A stretch of DNA of 64,000 bases from Zeus faber (taxonomy: Eukaryota > Chordata > Actinopteri > Zeiformes > Zeidae), in NCBI GenBank assembly GCA_960531495.1, contig OY482847.1, forward strand, positions 19,378,066 through 19,442,065. Direction: 5' to 3'. How positions within the stretch are numbered: the stretch's first letter is position 1; every line of letters begins with the position of its first letter. This document shows, piece by piece, positions 32,181 to 50,290 of this stretch. The position numbers were made by a program, and so were the translations under genes. The notes under the pieces were generated by a model that made no database searches, had not been told where the DNA came from, and was given only the letters and a program-made list of their open reading frames with translations.

Positions 32181-34787
32181 CAAACATATTTGTGTGAATT
32201 GAATGACAAAGCGATAAGTCACTGTGAGCATTACATCATAATATCACTGTTATTATCTGGTGTCTCGTATCATGTTGCTCCCCATAACTTCAACGTGAGC
32301 ATAGAAATCCCGTTGTTGAGCTATTGTCCACATAGAGCTCAACTAGAAGTATTAATCACTAGAAACAAAAGGGAAATGCAGAATTCCAAAGACTATTTTT
32401 CTATTTACTGTACACAACTTCACAACTCACTATTTACTATATTGTGTTTGACAACAGTATTCCTTTTGAACTCAGCTATAATTTCCCGAACCCAGAAAGG
32501 TTTGGCGTTGCACCTGCAATTGGTGCTCCAGAAGTATATTGATTTTAAAGTGTTAGTCCGTAAATATCATTGATGATCAAAAGTATTTGGCCAAAAGTAA
32601 CGTTTCTGTCCTATTGGCACCCATATTTTTGTCTGGGCGGGCTCATCATTTTCTTTTTTTTAAACATCGTAGCACACACACACGGCTCCCAATCCTGAGT
32701 ATTGAAAACACTGGGAAAATGGTGCCGGGAAAGGCTGTAACCCATCCAGAGTCCTAGGCGCGAGGCAAAAGTATCAAATAACATCTCACTGTCCAACCTA
32801 AGAAGATAACGGCATCTAATGGTGAGCGACTTAGATGTTCATTAGAAGAGATAAGAGAGACTACCAAGCGTCTGGAGTAAGTATCCAACCCTGAACATTA
32901 TGAATGAAATGGAGATCCAGGCCACCCAGTCTCGGTTCATTATCTTTGGAAGGAGTTCCTGACCATGAACATGCTCTGAACCCGCTTTCGGCTTCTCGCG
33001 GGTACGCAAACGATGGGACCGGGGGCTGAAAAACATCTTTGCAGAGTTAAAACAATAACTTCCTTAAAGGAACCCGAGTCGTGATGTTCCAATTGAACAG
33101 CCTTTGGAGCATATCAACCATCCCGCTGCGTGCGTCGCGCATGTTTTGAGAAACTCTATTCCCCAGTCGACATTGCAGAACCTCATGTCTCTAGCTCATA
33201 ATAAAGTTGTTGACTACTTTATACTTTTACAAGAGCCAAGTTCCAAGGGGGGGAAAAAAAAGAAGCGACAGAGGGAAAGAAAAGGATAGAAAGCAATGTA
33301 CTAAACAGCCGTAACTCACTGCACACTTGAAGGGCTTTTATTAGGGACAGATGCTGAGTTTCAGTTGAGGCCTTGTTGGAGCAGGCCTTGGCCACCTTTA
33401 CTGATAAACAACCGGCCGTTGTGATGACTGTTTTACTCCCATCTTAGATGGAGATTAAAGATTTACACTCAACCACACAATGCTGTGAGAACAGAAAACG
33501 AGCGGTTGGAAGGGTTGGGGAATAAGTCCAACATACAGTTCGCCTGTCCTTGAATGAACTTTGCCCCCTTGTCTGATACGTGTCTGCTCCTCTCTATTTC
33601 TCGGTATCTACTGTAGTCAACAGATTGTTTTTTTCTTTTTTTTGGCTCAGTGCTAGCGTGCCACTGGTACAAGTAGAGAGGAACTCCAAAGCCTCCAGGA
33701 TCCATCAGCCCCTCTCGCTCCCTTACAACTTGGAGACATTTTAACGCTGCGGTACTGTAGATGGTAAAATACAACCCAACATTACTCACACAGTGTCACT
33801 TTGGGAATCCTTTTACCGCAATGCTTCCAATGTCCTGAGGATGTGCTCGACCCATCGCACTACGCCTCAGAACACACAGAAAACAAACCTGCTGCAGCCT
33901 CACGCTAGGACGGGTACCTTGTTGCTTAGAATTGGATTACCCGGCGCTGACCATATTCCGTCTGATCCTGGGTGTGTGAAAGCTCGATTCTGCACCATTT
34001 TTGCGACCGGGTTTGTGGTACGAGCCAACCCGACTCTGCTTCTTAACCCAGCCAGAAAACACCACCAACAAACGAGGCGGTGATACAGTATCGAGTGTCT
34101 TCCTGCCAAACTTCGGAAATAAGGATCTGCTCCGCTTTGATGCTACTCTGGTCTGCTCTTAAAGACACCGTGTCAGCTCCGGCCAAGACACCTGAGAGTC
34201 TGTACTTTGTAGATGTTCAAACTCTGATGAAATGAGGAAACACAGCCGGTTCAGGGACTTAGAGCCTGCAGGTTACGAACCAAGAGGTTTCAGGACAGAA
34301 AGGGAAGTCCGTCTGCTTCAGGTGAAGACCCGGTGACGAGTTCAAACATGTTCTGCGCGCACTTTGAGAAACCCGGCAGGAAAGCTTCATTCGCCAAAGG
34401 ATAAACTAACATGGAAGCATCTGCGCTGCGCCGTTTCCTCCTGTGAGAGCTGCTTCTGCAAACATGTTCCCGAATGAAAGAGCCCTCGTCAGATCGCACG
34501 TGGAAAACCCACCTAACTCCGGGGCCTTTATTGGAAAACTAAGCCCCAATTGATCCAAGGCCAGTCTGCCAGCATGAGGGAGGATGAAGTTTCAGATTGG
34601 GAACTTGATGTGGACGTTTTATTCAAAGACTGTTCGGGCTGTCCCTATTCTGTAAATATGCAACCAGCCAAGGCAAGAGATCATCCAACTGGGTGACTCA
34701 AACATGTGTCTATGTGCTCATGCCATTTTGTGGCCTACTTGTGAAGTTGGACCGCCGTGTCTACTGTCTTTTTTCTTCTTCTGTAAC
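32181..34787. other. Intergenic, no gene seen
   Basis: No open frame here has domain similarity, splice context or codon bias that I recognise. No transposon ends were recognised. zdhhc7, the gene that follows CRISPLD2 in human, is not present. Confidence 0.7.
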
Positions 34788-34795
34788 CATAGACC

Positions 34796-35037
34796 CGGGG
34801 TTGCCAAAGTGGCATTCGCAGCCCCCTAGGGGGACTCGGAGGAATTGCAGGGGGTTCCCAGCAAAATGTATTGTAATTTATTATAAATATATTTGATCTA
34901 TTTCCTGTTTAAATTTTTTTCCTAGAAAATATATTTACTCAACTCCACGACTGATTGCACATTTATTGTTCTGGATTTGCCATTTTTCGTCAGTTTAAAT
35001 GTTAAACCACACAGAAGTTTATTTTGGGAACCCTTGC
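34796..35037. mobile_element. hAT-like MITE, 242 bp
   Basis: The left end is CGGGGTTGCCAAAG. The right end, complemented, is GCAAGGGTTCCCAAA, so these are inverted repeats with a few differences in the hAT style. It is flanked by 8-bp repeats, CATAGACC at 34788-34795 and CATGGACC at 35038-35045 (7 of 8 identical). The interior is AT-rich and non-coding. Confidence 0.65.
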
Positions 35038-35045
35038 CATGGACC

Positions 35046-41614
<6,569 letters not shown>

Positions 41615-42149
41615 GAGGAAACGGTGATACACACTTGAGCACGAGAGAGACCGAGTTACCGCGCGAGAAAGGACGAGTCAGTTCCCTGAGGAATGATCCC
41701 AGTTTGACACAGAGCAACGTTAACGAACAAGAACGCGCAATTTGCCCATTTGGGCACTTTATTTGTATTATTATTATTAATCTTATGGATTAGTGTGTGT
41801 ATGTGTGTTTCTGGACTCAGTGACTCAGTGCAGTGACTGTGCATCTGTATATGTGAATATGGGTGTCGTACAGCCGGTGAGCTTGAACCTGAACTTGGTT
41901 AAGACTAAAGGTAATCCCTTGTCTATAGTGTCCCTCATTCTTGATAGCATTTCAATGTGTCGCTGCAAGAAACGACGGCTGTGCTTAAGGTCATTATAAT
42001 TTGTGTTTGCACGATCTCTTCAGCAAGCGGCACACGGGTTTTAATTTCAGTGAAGTACTGCTTCAAATCACCGCGTTTTGTCATTGCGAAACAGAATCAG
42101 AACGAGTAAACAGAGCCCCCTCAAGGGCTCAGCTGTTCCACCCCTTCAC

Positions 42150-42480
42150 GAGAACTAAACGTGCCTTCGACCTCCCTTGCGCGGAGCCCCTTCTCCCTCG
42201 CGCAACGTTCTCACGTGGCGGAGCCCATCCTCTCTCGTTGCAACAACAAGAACTCCTTCTCTCTCGTGCACCTGGACGCTCCTTCAACGTCCCTCACGTG
42301 CATGTGTTCCCGCTCGCGATCTTCGCTGGGCTTTTTTGTCGGGCGGGCGCCTCGTAGTACGGTACGCGGCGAGGAGGATTTGGACGCCTGCGCGGTTATC
42401 GAGGTTTTCCAGTCATTCCGCTGCCACGGGTCAGGCGTCGGCCCGCTTCTCGCCAAAAAACGCCGCCGGTAACAGCTGCT
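42150..42480. other. CpG-rich patch without a gene
   Basis: Locally GC-rich with many CpG dinucleotides (for example CTCGCGCAACG, CGGGCGGGCGCCTCG, GTACGCGGCGAGGAG), against a CpG-poor background. Several frames stay open because of composition. It could be an unmethylated island or distal promoter. No exon or donor was convincing. Confidence 0.4.
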
Positions 42481-42719
42481 CCCATTTTGACTGTTTGACT
42501 GGAGCGATTCGACTGGTCGTTCGGAGTATTCTGTTTCTCGTCAGCTGTCTGGACGTCTCTCCGGGTGATAGATCTGCAAGCTTGTGTCAGCGCAGCACAA
42601 TACAATATCTTCCAAAATATCTCATTGGAAAACAAATGGAAAGACTCTGGCAGAGTCAGAACATAGTGTATTTTCCTTTTAATAAAATTGATTTTACATC
42701 ATAAAACACAGACTAGAAC

Positions 42720-43500
42720 TTGATGCCAGTCCATTTTCTAAAACCTCAACAAATATTGAGTGATATGAAGTGAAATCCCGTATGATCTCTGTTTTTTCTC
42801 TCTGGTATTACTCAATTGGGAAAGAAATATTATCATCGCCGTGACGTACAAGACACTTAAGGTCGAATATACGGTATTCCCCTCAAAGTGGTGTGATAGT
42901 TCAGTTGTTTATAGACCTACTGCTGCTACGCTGCACCATCGTCCCCCATGTCTGACTATTCTGTTGGCTGACCCGACGTAATTCCCCAGATTTCGAAACC
43001 TTGCATTATTTGTTCTGGTGGGAAAAAGCTGCAGATGGTTAAAAAATGGGGGCAAGTACATTGCTAAGGAGTATTTGTTTGTCCTAAAAATGGCCTAAGA
43101 CAATGTATACAATCTATTGACATGGAAATACTGACGTAACGTACGGGAATCCTACGTATATGAAGAGTGAGCACATTCCACATGTGATTTGATGAAGAAG
43201 TCTTTCCTGTAGGTGCATCACATCTCACCATCTGTCACTGTCTTCCTCCTCACTCCTTCTTGCTTCTTTCCGTGGCTCTACTCTCCCTTCAGAGGAAAAA
43301 ACATTTTTTATTCGACATTGGCAGCTTCGGCGCTTCTGTGAATTTTTCCTTGATGCTCTGCTCTGTTTTCGTGCCATCGATCATTCTCCCAAATTAATGA
43401 GTCTCTCAGACTGTTACGTAAGGCGACGGGGAGGGACGTCTCTTAATTCTCTGCTGATTAAATATTGTCTTGGAGTTTTTAAGAATATCAATTTTTATTT
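42720..43500. other. Intergenic, nothing recognised
   Basis: Unremarkable sequence between the CpG-rich patch and the tandem-repeat field. Confidence 0.6.
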
Positions 43501-44076
43501 GTTCTAAGAACAATTTGCATGAGGAATATTGTGGTGCTACTACTACTATTACTACTACTTCTACTATTAATACTATTACTACACTTTCTGAATGTTACAT
43601 AGTACTTTACTGACAGTAAAACATCTGCATAACACATAATTGCAATGTAGTAGTAGTGTAATTGTAATATAGGGTAATTGTAATGTAGTAGGATAATTTT
43701 AATGTGGTAGTAGTAGTGTAATTTGAATGTAGTAGTAGTAGTAGTAGTAGTAGTAGTGAAATGTAGTAGTAGTAGTGCAATTGTAATGTAGTAGTAGTAG
43801 TGCAATTGTAATGTAGTAGTAGTGTAATTGTAATGTAGTAGGTGTTGTAGTGTAATTGTAATATAGTAGTAGTAGTAGTAGTGATGTAATTGTAACATAG
43901 TAGTAGTGGTGTAATTGTAATGTAGAAGTAGTATTATAATTGTAATGTAATATAATAGTAGAAGTAACCATTGAAATGTTGATTCTGAAATTAATCCATG
44001 TTTGGTTAATTAATAATAATAATAGTAGTGGTATAATTGTAATATAGTGGTAGTATATTTGTTCTGTAATATAATA

Positions 44077-44440
44077 CGTTTGTACCTCGACTTACGACTG
44101 TGACTCGTTCTATAAGACCGGTCGTATGTTAAAACAGTCGTATGTTGAAGCCATTTTTCCCATATGACTTATGAAATCATGAAGGGTGAAAATAAACAAA
44201 ATACACAGCACAAACACAGTAAATATGAAAAAAATATCGATAAGCCACCAACTACATGCACACACGATGTAGGTCGCCCGCTGACTGACTGCTGACTGTC
44301 TGACCGACGCGCCAACTGCAAATTTCCACGCCCGTATCTTGGAGCAGTTGGTCGCAAGTCGATACAAATTTTCGCGACTATCTCTACTCGTATCTTGGAT
44401 TAGTCGTAAGTAGATGCAGTCGTAAGTCGAGGTACCACTG
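44077..44440. mobile_element. Mariner-like MITE, copy B
   Basis: 364 bp flanked by TA on both sides (44075-44076 and 44441-44442). The right end, complemented, reads CAGTGGTACCTCGACTTACG. The left end reads CGTTTGTACCTCGACTTACG. The inverted repeats therefore match over the inner 16 bp and differ at the tip. The interior is shared with copy A at 19228-19575. It has no transposase, and it is inserted in the TAG repeat field. Confidence 0.85.
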
Positions 44441-44942
44441 TAGTGGTAGTAACCATTGGAATGTTGATTTTGAAATGAACAAGGTTCGGTTAATTAATAG
44501 TAGCAGTAGTAGTACTAGAAGTAATATAGTGGTAATAGTAGTAGTAGTAATAGTAGTAGTAGTAATAATAGCAGTAGTAATATAATAGTAGTAGTATAAT
44601 TGTAATATAGTTGTAGTACTGTAATTGTAATGTAGTAGTAGAAGTATAATTGTAATATAGCAGAAGTATATTTACAATGTAGCAGTAGTGTAATTGTAAT
44701 ATAGTATAATTGTAATGTAGTAGTATAATTGTAATATAGCAGAAGTATATTTACAATGTAGCAGTAGTGTAATTGTAATATAGTATAATTGTAATGTAGT
44801 AGTATAATTGTAATATAGTCGTATATTTGTAATGTAAAAGTAGTAGTTTAATTGTAATGTAGTAGTAGTAGTGTAATTGCAATGTATTAGTAGTAGAATA
44901 ATTATAATACAACAGTATAATTGTAATATAGGAGTAGTAGAA

Positions 44943-45210
44943 GATTGTTTAACACAATCTTGGAAAGTGAGAGGTTGCCTGAGGAGTACAGAAGGGTAGA
45001 TTTTCAAGAACAAGGCTGAGAATAAGGTGCAGAGCTGTAGTAACTTGAGAGGTATAAAGTTGATAAGCCACAGCAGGAACTTATAAGAGGAGAGGTGTTA
45101 TTAAGGGAGCAGCAGTATGGTTTCATTCCAAGAAAGAGCACTACAGATGCAATGTTTGCTTAGAGAATGTTGATGAAGTATAGAGGTCAGAAGGAGTTGC
45201 ATTCTGAAGC
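44943..45210 (+). pseudogene. LINE reverse-transcriptase fragment
   Basis: Plus-strand translation in shifting frames gives ILESERLPEEYRR, then EEVLLREQQYGFIPRKSTTDAMFA and RMLMKYRGQKELH. These match the fingers/palm region of non-LTR retrotransposon reverse transcriptases, where (Y/F)GF.P.KSTTDA is characteristic. Stops and frameshifts break it. It is truncated at both ends and embedded in the TAG repeat field. Confidence 0.75.
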
Positions 45211-45544
45211 AGGGGACTTTTACTTTGAAACAAATACATTCCCACCATAAATTGATGCAGAAAAGGCACAAATTGGTGCAGAAAATGTCATGAGAATGCA
45301 GGAAATGAAGTGAGATGCTCAAAATCTACTGGGGGAGGACCCCCAGACCACCGAATGTGCACCGCCATGTTAAAGCAGTACTTAGGCCACTGACTAGTAT
45401 AGCAGTCATAATAGTAGATTGTAATATAGTAGTAATAGTAGTAGTCATAGTATATTTGTAATATAGTAGTATAATTGTAAAATAGTACCAGTAGTTGTTT
45501 AATTGTAATATAGTAGCAGTAGTATAGTAATAATAGTAGTGCTA

Positions 45545-48500
45545 AGCTCGGTCTTGAATTCATACTGCTTGAGTCGAGAGACATGGAAGCTGGGATGGAT
45601 GCGGAGATAGTGAGGAAGATGCAGGCAAACAGCTGCTGGGTTGATGATCTTGGCTATTGGGAATGGCGCTAAAAAGCATGCGGCCAGCTTTCTGGACTCA
45701 ACCCGGTGGGGAAAGTCCCACGTAGAGAGCCAGACCTTCTGTCCCAGAGTGTAGGCGGGAGCTGGGGTGCGGTCATGGTTGGCTGACCTCCGATAGCGGT
45801 CAGAGGTACGTACTAGAGTGGCACGGGCCAGCCGCCAGGTACATTGGCACCACCAGATGAAGACTTGAACAGATGGGACGCTGGCCTTGCGCTCCTGCTT
45901 GGGAAACAGAGGAGAGCGATAGCCCTGGGAACACTGGAATGGAGAGAGGCCAGTAGCAGAGCTGGGCAAGGTGTTATGGGCATATTCTACGCAGAACAGT
46001 TGCCTGGACCATGAGGTTGGATTCCATGAAACCATGCAGAGCAGTGTGGTATCCCGCTCTTGGTTCATCCTCTCCATCTGGCCATTGGGCTGGGGATGGA
46101 AACCTGAAGAGAGGCTGACTGTGGTCCCCACCAGACTACAAAACTCAGTCCAGAAATGAGTTGAGGCCCCCCATCAGTGACTCTCTCTCGGGAGGCCTTG
46201 CACTCTAAACACTTGATTTAGCATGACTTTGGCTGTCTCTCTGGTTGTAGGGAATTTAGGCAGCAGAATAAAGTCAGCAGCCTTGGAAAACCTATCCACC
46301 ACAGTGAGGATTGTAGTGTTACCTTCTGATGCGGGGAATCCAGAGAGACGTGGGACCATGGACGATGAGGAATGGGAAGAGGCTGGAGGAGACCAGCTTG
46401 AGCTTGACAGGAGTTCTTGTTCTGTGAGCATCCAGGCCATTCGGCCACCAACTCCCTAGTGTCCCGATTCATGGATTCCCACCAGAAATGTTGTCGGAGA
46501 AGAGAGTCCTAGCTTCCCCTGGATGGAAAGCTAACCAGGATGAGTGTCCCCACCGCAGAACCTGGCACAAAATGGCCGTTATCAGGGCAAGTGCTGGGAG
46601 ATGTGCGGTTAGAAACAGTCCTTTACCTTCTGCTGCTCCCAGGTAACCACACTGCATATGCAGGGTCAAGGGCAGAATCTCCTCTGGCTGTGAAGCATGA
46701 CCCTCCACTTGGTAGATGCGAGAAAGGGCGTCAGGTTTGGTGCTCTTTGACCGCAGGCAGTATGAAAGAGAAAGGTCAAAGCGATTATTAAAAAAAAACA
46801 AAAAACAAAAAACAAAAGAAAACACAGTGCCCACCTGGCCTGTCTGGGATTCAGCCGCTTGGCTCACCGGATTTATTCAAGGTTCTTGTGGTCAGTCCAG
46901 ACAATGAATGGTTGCTCTGCCCCCTCAGACCAGTGCATCCACTCCTCCGCCATCTTAACTGCCAACAACTCCCAGTTCCCAATGTCATAATTTCGCTCTG
47001 CAGGGGATAACTTACGAGAGGAAAGCACAGGGGTGTTTTTGGTTGACAGCAGATTTCTGGGAGATTATGGCCCCTATGCCAACATCTGAGGCATCCACCT
47101 CGACCACAAACTGACGGGAGGGGTCAGGCAGGTTGAGAATGTGTGAGGAGGTGAACTGTCTCTTTAACTCACCGAACTTGGGGAGGTCAATGCAATGACT
47201 GGTGCCGCCACCAGACTATAGTTCTGGATGAACCTTCTGTCGAAGTTGGAAAACCCCAAGAACTGCTGCAACTTCTTGCTTCTGCCAATTGACGACCACC
47301 TGAAGCTTGGCTGGGCCCATCTGCATGTTCCCTTCAGCAACCACAAAGCCCAAGAAGGAGACCTTGGAGTGCAGGAGGTCGTAAGCAGAAGATTTGAATG
47401 GAAGGCGGTCCCTGTTCTTCACCATTATATTGTTCAGACCACGGTAGTCGATGCAGGGTCGCAGTGACTTGTCCTTCCCCACACCGATCTGGCTGGAGAT
47501 GAAGGGGATGAATAATATCCACTGCCAACGACTCCTGGACGAAGGCTTCCATGGCCTTTGTCTCGGGGATAGACAGGGAGTATAGTCCACTCCTCAGGGG
47601 CATAGTACCAGGAAGAAGCTCAATATTGCAGTCGTAGGGACGATGAGGTGGAAGCTAGATGGCCTGAGCATTGTTGAACTCTTTCTTCAGCAGCAAATAC
47701 TCAAGAGGAACGCTAGAGAGGTCAGGGAATTCTGTGGGAGGAGGAGAACTACTGACAGGAGATCTGAGTCATACTGTACTGAGTGGCAATATGAACTCCA
47801 TTGTAGAATGTAAAATGTTCCCAGGTCAATCTGTGGATTATGTGTCCAAGGGAAACCAAGGGAGCCAGGGGAAACCCAAGCTCAATGGTAGTTGATGAAA
47901 GGCTATCAGGTGGAATGTAAGAGTTTCATGACGGTTACCTGACAGGCCAAGATGTACAGGAACAGTACGATGAGTGATGTAGCAGAGAAGGTGACGATCG
48001 AGAGCTCTGGAGTCGATGGGTTTCGACAGAGGCTCCCGGGGAATGCCCAATTGCTCTGCCAGGAGGGCGTCCAAGAGTCAGCTCCAGAGTCAATGAGAAC
48101 AGACACTGTGTGAGATGGCTCGGACAATCCCAGCTGAGCAAGGAACGGGGGACAAGAGGCTCTTTCGGATTGGATTGCATGGCTCACCAGTGCCCTCTGG
48201 TTGACAGATGAACCTCTCCTTTTAGCGGACAGTTGGACACGTAATGGCCCTCCTGGCAGTACAGACAGTAGATCTCCCTCCAGCGGCACTGTCATTCCAC
48301 TGATGACAGCTCGGTCCTGCTGAGCTGCATGGGGTCTGCTAAGTCACTAGGGGTGCTCGAGGTAGGAGGAAGGAGGAGGCGATGCTGGTGGTCCTAGAAG
48401 ACCTCGGGAATCACTAGTCAGGACTGCTCCTCTCACACCTTCGCTCCAGGAGACGTCCGTCCATGCGGATGGCCGTGGTGATGAGAGTGTTCAGATCTGC

Positions 48501-48727
48501 TGGCGGGCCCAAAGCCGCATGCTATTCCTTGGTGACATCAGAAAGTCCGTGGTAAAAGGCGTCAGAAATTCCAATCGCTCTGTGCTGCGAGGGTCCGAAA
48601 GTCGATGGGAAAACTCATCGGCTGTATCTCCCACTTGGCGGTACCCCAGTCTTGAGCCCATCCCGTGAGCTGGGTTACCATGAAAGCCACTTGTGACCTC
48701 TCGGTGGGATATGTCAGGATTTGCATT
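45545..48727 (-). mobile_element. Degraded Ty3/gypsy retrotransposon, gag-pol remains
   Basis: Minus-strand order from high to low coordinate: gag remnant (about 48727-48310, AFMVTQLTGWAQDWGTAKWE), zinc knuckle (48285-48240, CLYCQEGHYVSNC, one residue short of CX2CX4HX4C), protease (about 48110, VLIDSGAD), reverse transcriptase (about 47600-47160, [46 protein letters not shown]), RNase H region (about 47100-46700), and integrase (about 46450-45560, [54 protein letters not shown]). Stops and frameshifts occur throughout. The gag start is missing, and the 3' end runs straight into TAG repeats with no 3' LTR. Inactive. Confidence 0.88.
45548..46131 (-). pseudogene. gypsy integrase C-terminal region (longest open piece)
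   Basis: Longest intact frame of the element. It carries the end of the integrase core ([34 protein letters not shown]) and the C-terminal GPF/GPY-like segment ([17 protein letters not shown]), ending [20 protein letters not shown]. The chromo-type tail usual for this clade is absent, cut off by the repeat field. Upstream integrase parts continue in another frame, 46174-46472. Confidence 0.8.
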
Positions 48728-48994
48728 TCAAAAGTGAATGTGTTAAATCACAGGGGAGATGGGGATCCGGACCCCCACTTCTTTGGAAAAATAGAAAGTT
48801 GTCCTCCTCAATATATCATTATAAACATAACTATATAATTTTAAATAATATAATAATATGCATTGAAAGCAATTGTGCTAATTATAGACACAAAACAATG
48901 TCACACTATAAGTGTGACGTCTCCACCTCCGCCAATTTGCGTCGCTTCCCTTCTTCTCTAAGCCGCTTCTCCAAAACTGTATTTTTATTTAAGA
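48728..48994. other. Unassigned segment between gypsy gag and LTR
   Basis: AT-rich stretch with a short palindrome at 48900-48918 (TCACACTATAAGTGTGA). It replaces the expected primer-binding site and gag start, so it is either a later insertion or rearranged sequence. Confidence 0.5.
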
Positions 48995-49243
48995 TCATGT
49001 TTTTATGTTCCTCAGTTTTCTAACTGAAAGAGAACGCAACTTGTGATCCATGACGCGCCATTCATGGACGGACGGACGGACGGACGGACGGATGGACGGA
49101 GAAATCAAGGAAATCAAGTGAAGGGACTGACAGCAAAGCACAGCAAAAGGGGGTTGGCGGATCCGACATGACGTGGAGGTTAATGACATGGCAAACCGGA
49201 AAACAAATATAAATACTGGGAGATCAGGGAGGATTCATGACAA
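48995..49243 (-). repeat. gypsy LTR remnant (upstream LTR of the minus-strand element)
   Basis: On the minus strand it begins TGTCATGAATCCTCCCTGAT and matches the LTR at 55176 over about 160 bp (CTCCCAGTATTT.TATTTGTTTTC, CC.CTTTTGCT.TGCTTTGCTG). It then diverges into a (GGAC)n expansion at 49068-49105. It lies upstream of gag in element orientation, as a 5' LTR should. TAG repeats resume immediately outside it at 49244. Confidence 0.75.
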
Positions 49244-49345
49244 GTAGTAGTAGTATAACTGTAATACAGTAGGAATATATTTGCAAAATAGTGGCAGTAG
49301 TAGAAGTAACAGTAGTAGTACTTGTACTATAATTGTAAAATAGTA

Positions 49346-50208
49346 TTATAATTGAAATACATTGTAGCTGTGTAATAGGGATTTCATGTAGTAGGGCCTC
49401 AGTGGAATTTCTCCCAGTGAATTTCCCTGAGGTGTAAGTTCCCGTGCTGCTTGGCGTCTGTACGTGTTGAGAGGAGGTGGCAGCGGACTGGCAGCGCTAC
49501 GGCGTTCTGAGAATTCCTCTATGTGTTGAAGTGAGAATTTTCTGAAGAGTTTGGAAGTTTCTTTGCCAGTTTGACGTAATATTGGAGTGAAAGTCCAATC
49601 TTTAGCTCCCACACTATTTGATTGGCTCCCACACCATTGATTTCTTTCTCATGAATTAAAACTTTATTAAAATACATCATGTACCTGTTGTTTTTGTACC
49701 TCTACACTAACCCCAGACATTTTCAAATGGCAAACAAACAATCGACTTGGCCGTGCATATTTATTCAACTCTTTAGAGATGGGAAAATACTTGGTTAAAA
49801 AACTAAAAAATTACTGCTCTCCAAAAACAACAGAGCACAACATTTTAAAGCTTGCTCCTTCATATTTTGTTATTAAAGCCCAATCCCTGAAGCAGAACAC
49901 ATTGCCTTGATTTGAGGAAACTGATGAACATATTGGAAGATTTGTCCCTTCAAAAAAACCCCATGAGAGCATATCCCATAAAAAAAACCCCGCAGATTTT
50001 CAGTGAACCAATGTGTTTTTCACCTGCAGTGGAAAAACCCTGCGATGGGTAGTGGAGTAGGAGTAGTGGGGGGGGGTTTCTGTGGGTTCGTCCCACTGGA
50101 GTGTCTATGTAATCAGGTGGTCCATCCCACTAATCCCCCCCCACGTGCGCTCTCCTGCCAAAAAACAGCCCTGGCATACGCCCGCTGCCTCCCATCCAAC
50201 CTCCCCAC

Positions 50209-50210
<2 letters not shown>
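49346..50210. other. Intergenic, nothing recognised
   Basis: Mixed-composition sequence with no supported gene or transposon, ending at a GT microsatellite. Confidence 0.6.
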
Positions 50211-50277
<67 letters not shown>

Positions 50278-50290
50278 GTGTGCGTGTGTT
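50210..50290. repeat. (GT)n microsatellite
   Basis: About 80 bp of GT with two GC interruptions near its end. Val-Cys open frames across it are artefacts. Confidence 0.95.

Larger units (their letters stand above)
43525..45545. repeat. TAG/TGTAATTGTAATG tandem-repeat field
   Basis: Array of TAG triplets interleaved with TGTAATTGTAATG units. It includes an exact 79-bp tandem duplication (44645-44723 and 44724-44802). It is interrupted by a mariner-like MITE (44077-44440) and a LINE fragment (44943-45210), and it resumes at 49244-49345 beyond the gypsy element. Minus-strand open frames rich in Leu, Tyr and Thr are by-products of the repeat. Confidence 0.9.

Noticed and set aside
42001-42704. 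118- to 175-aa frames in the CpG-rich patch
   Set aside because: Stop codons are rare in GC-rich DNA. No domain or splice context was found, so the patch is kept only as a CpG-rich feature.
43488-43971. Leu/Tyr/Thr-rich minus-strand frames
   Set aside because: They are translations of the TAG/TGTAATTGTAATG tandem array.
43525-45545. CRISPR-like array of regular repeats
   Set aside because: Units are simple TAG and AT-rich motifs without unique spacers, in a vertebrate nuclear genome.
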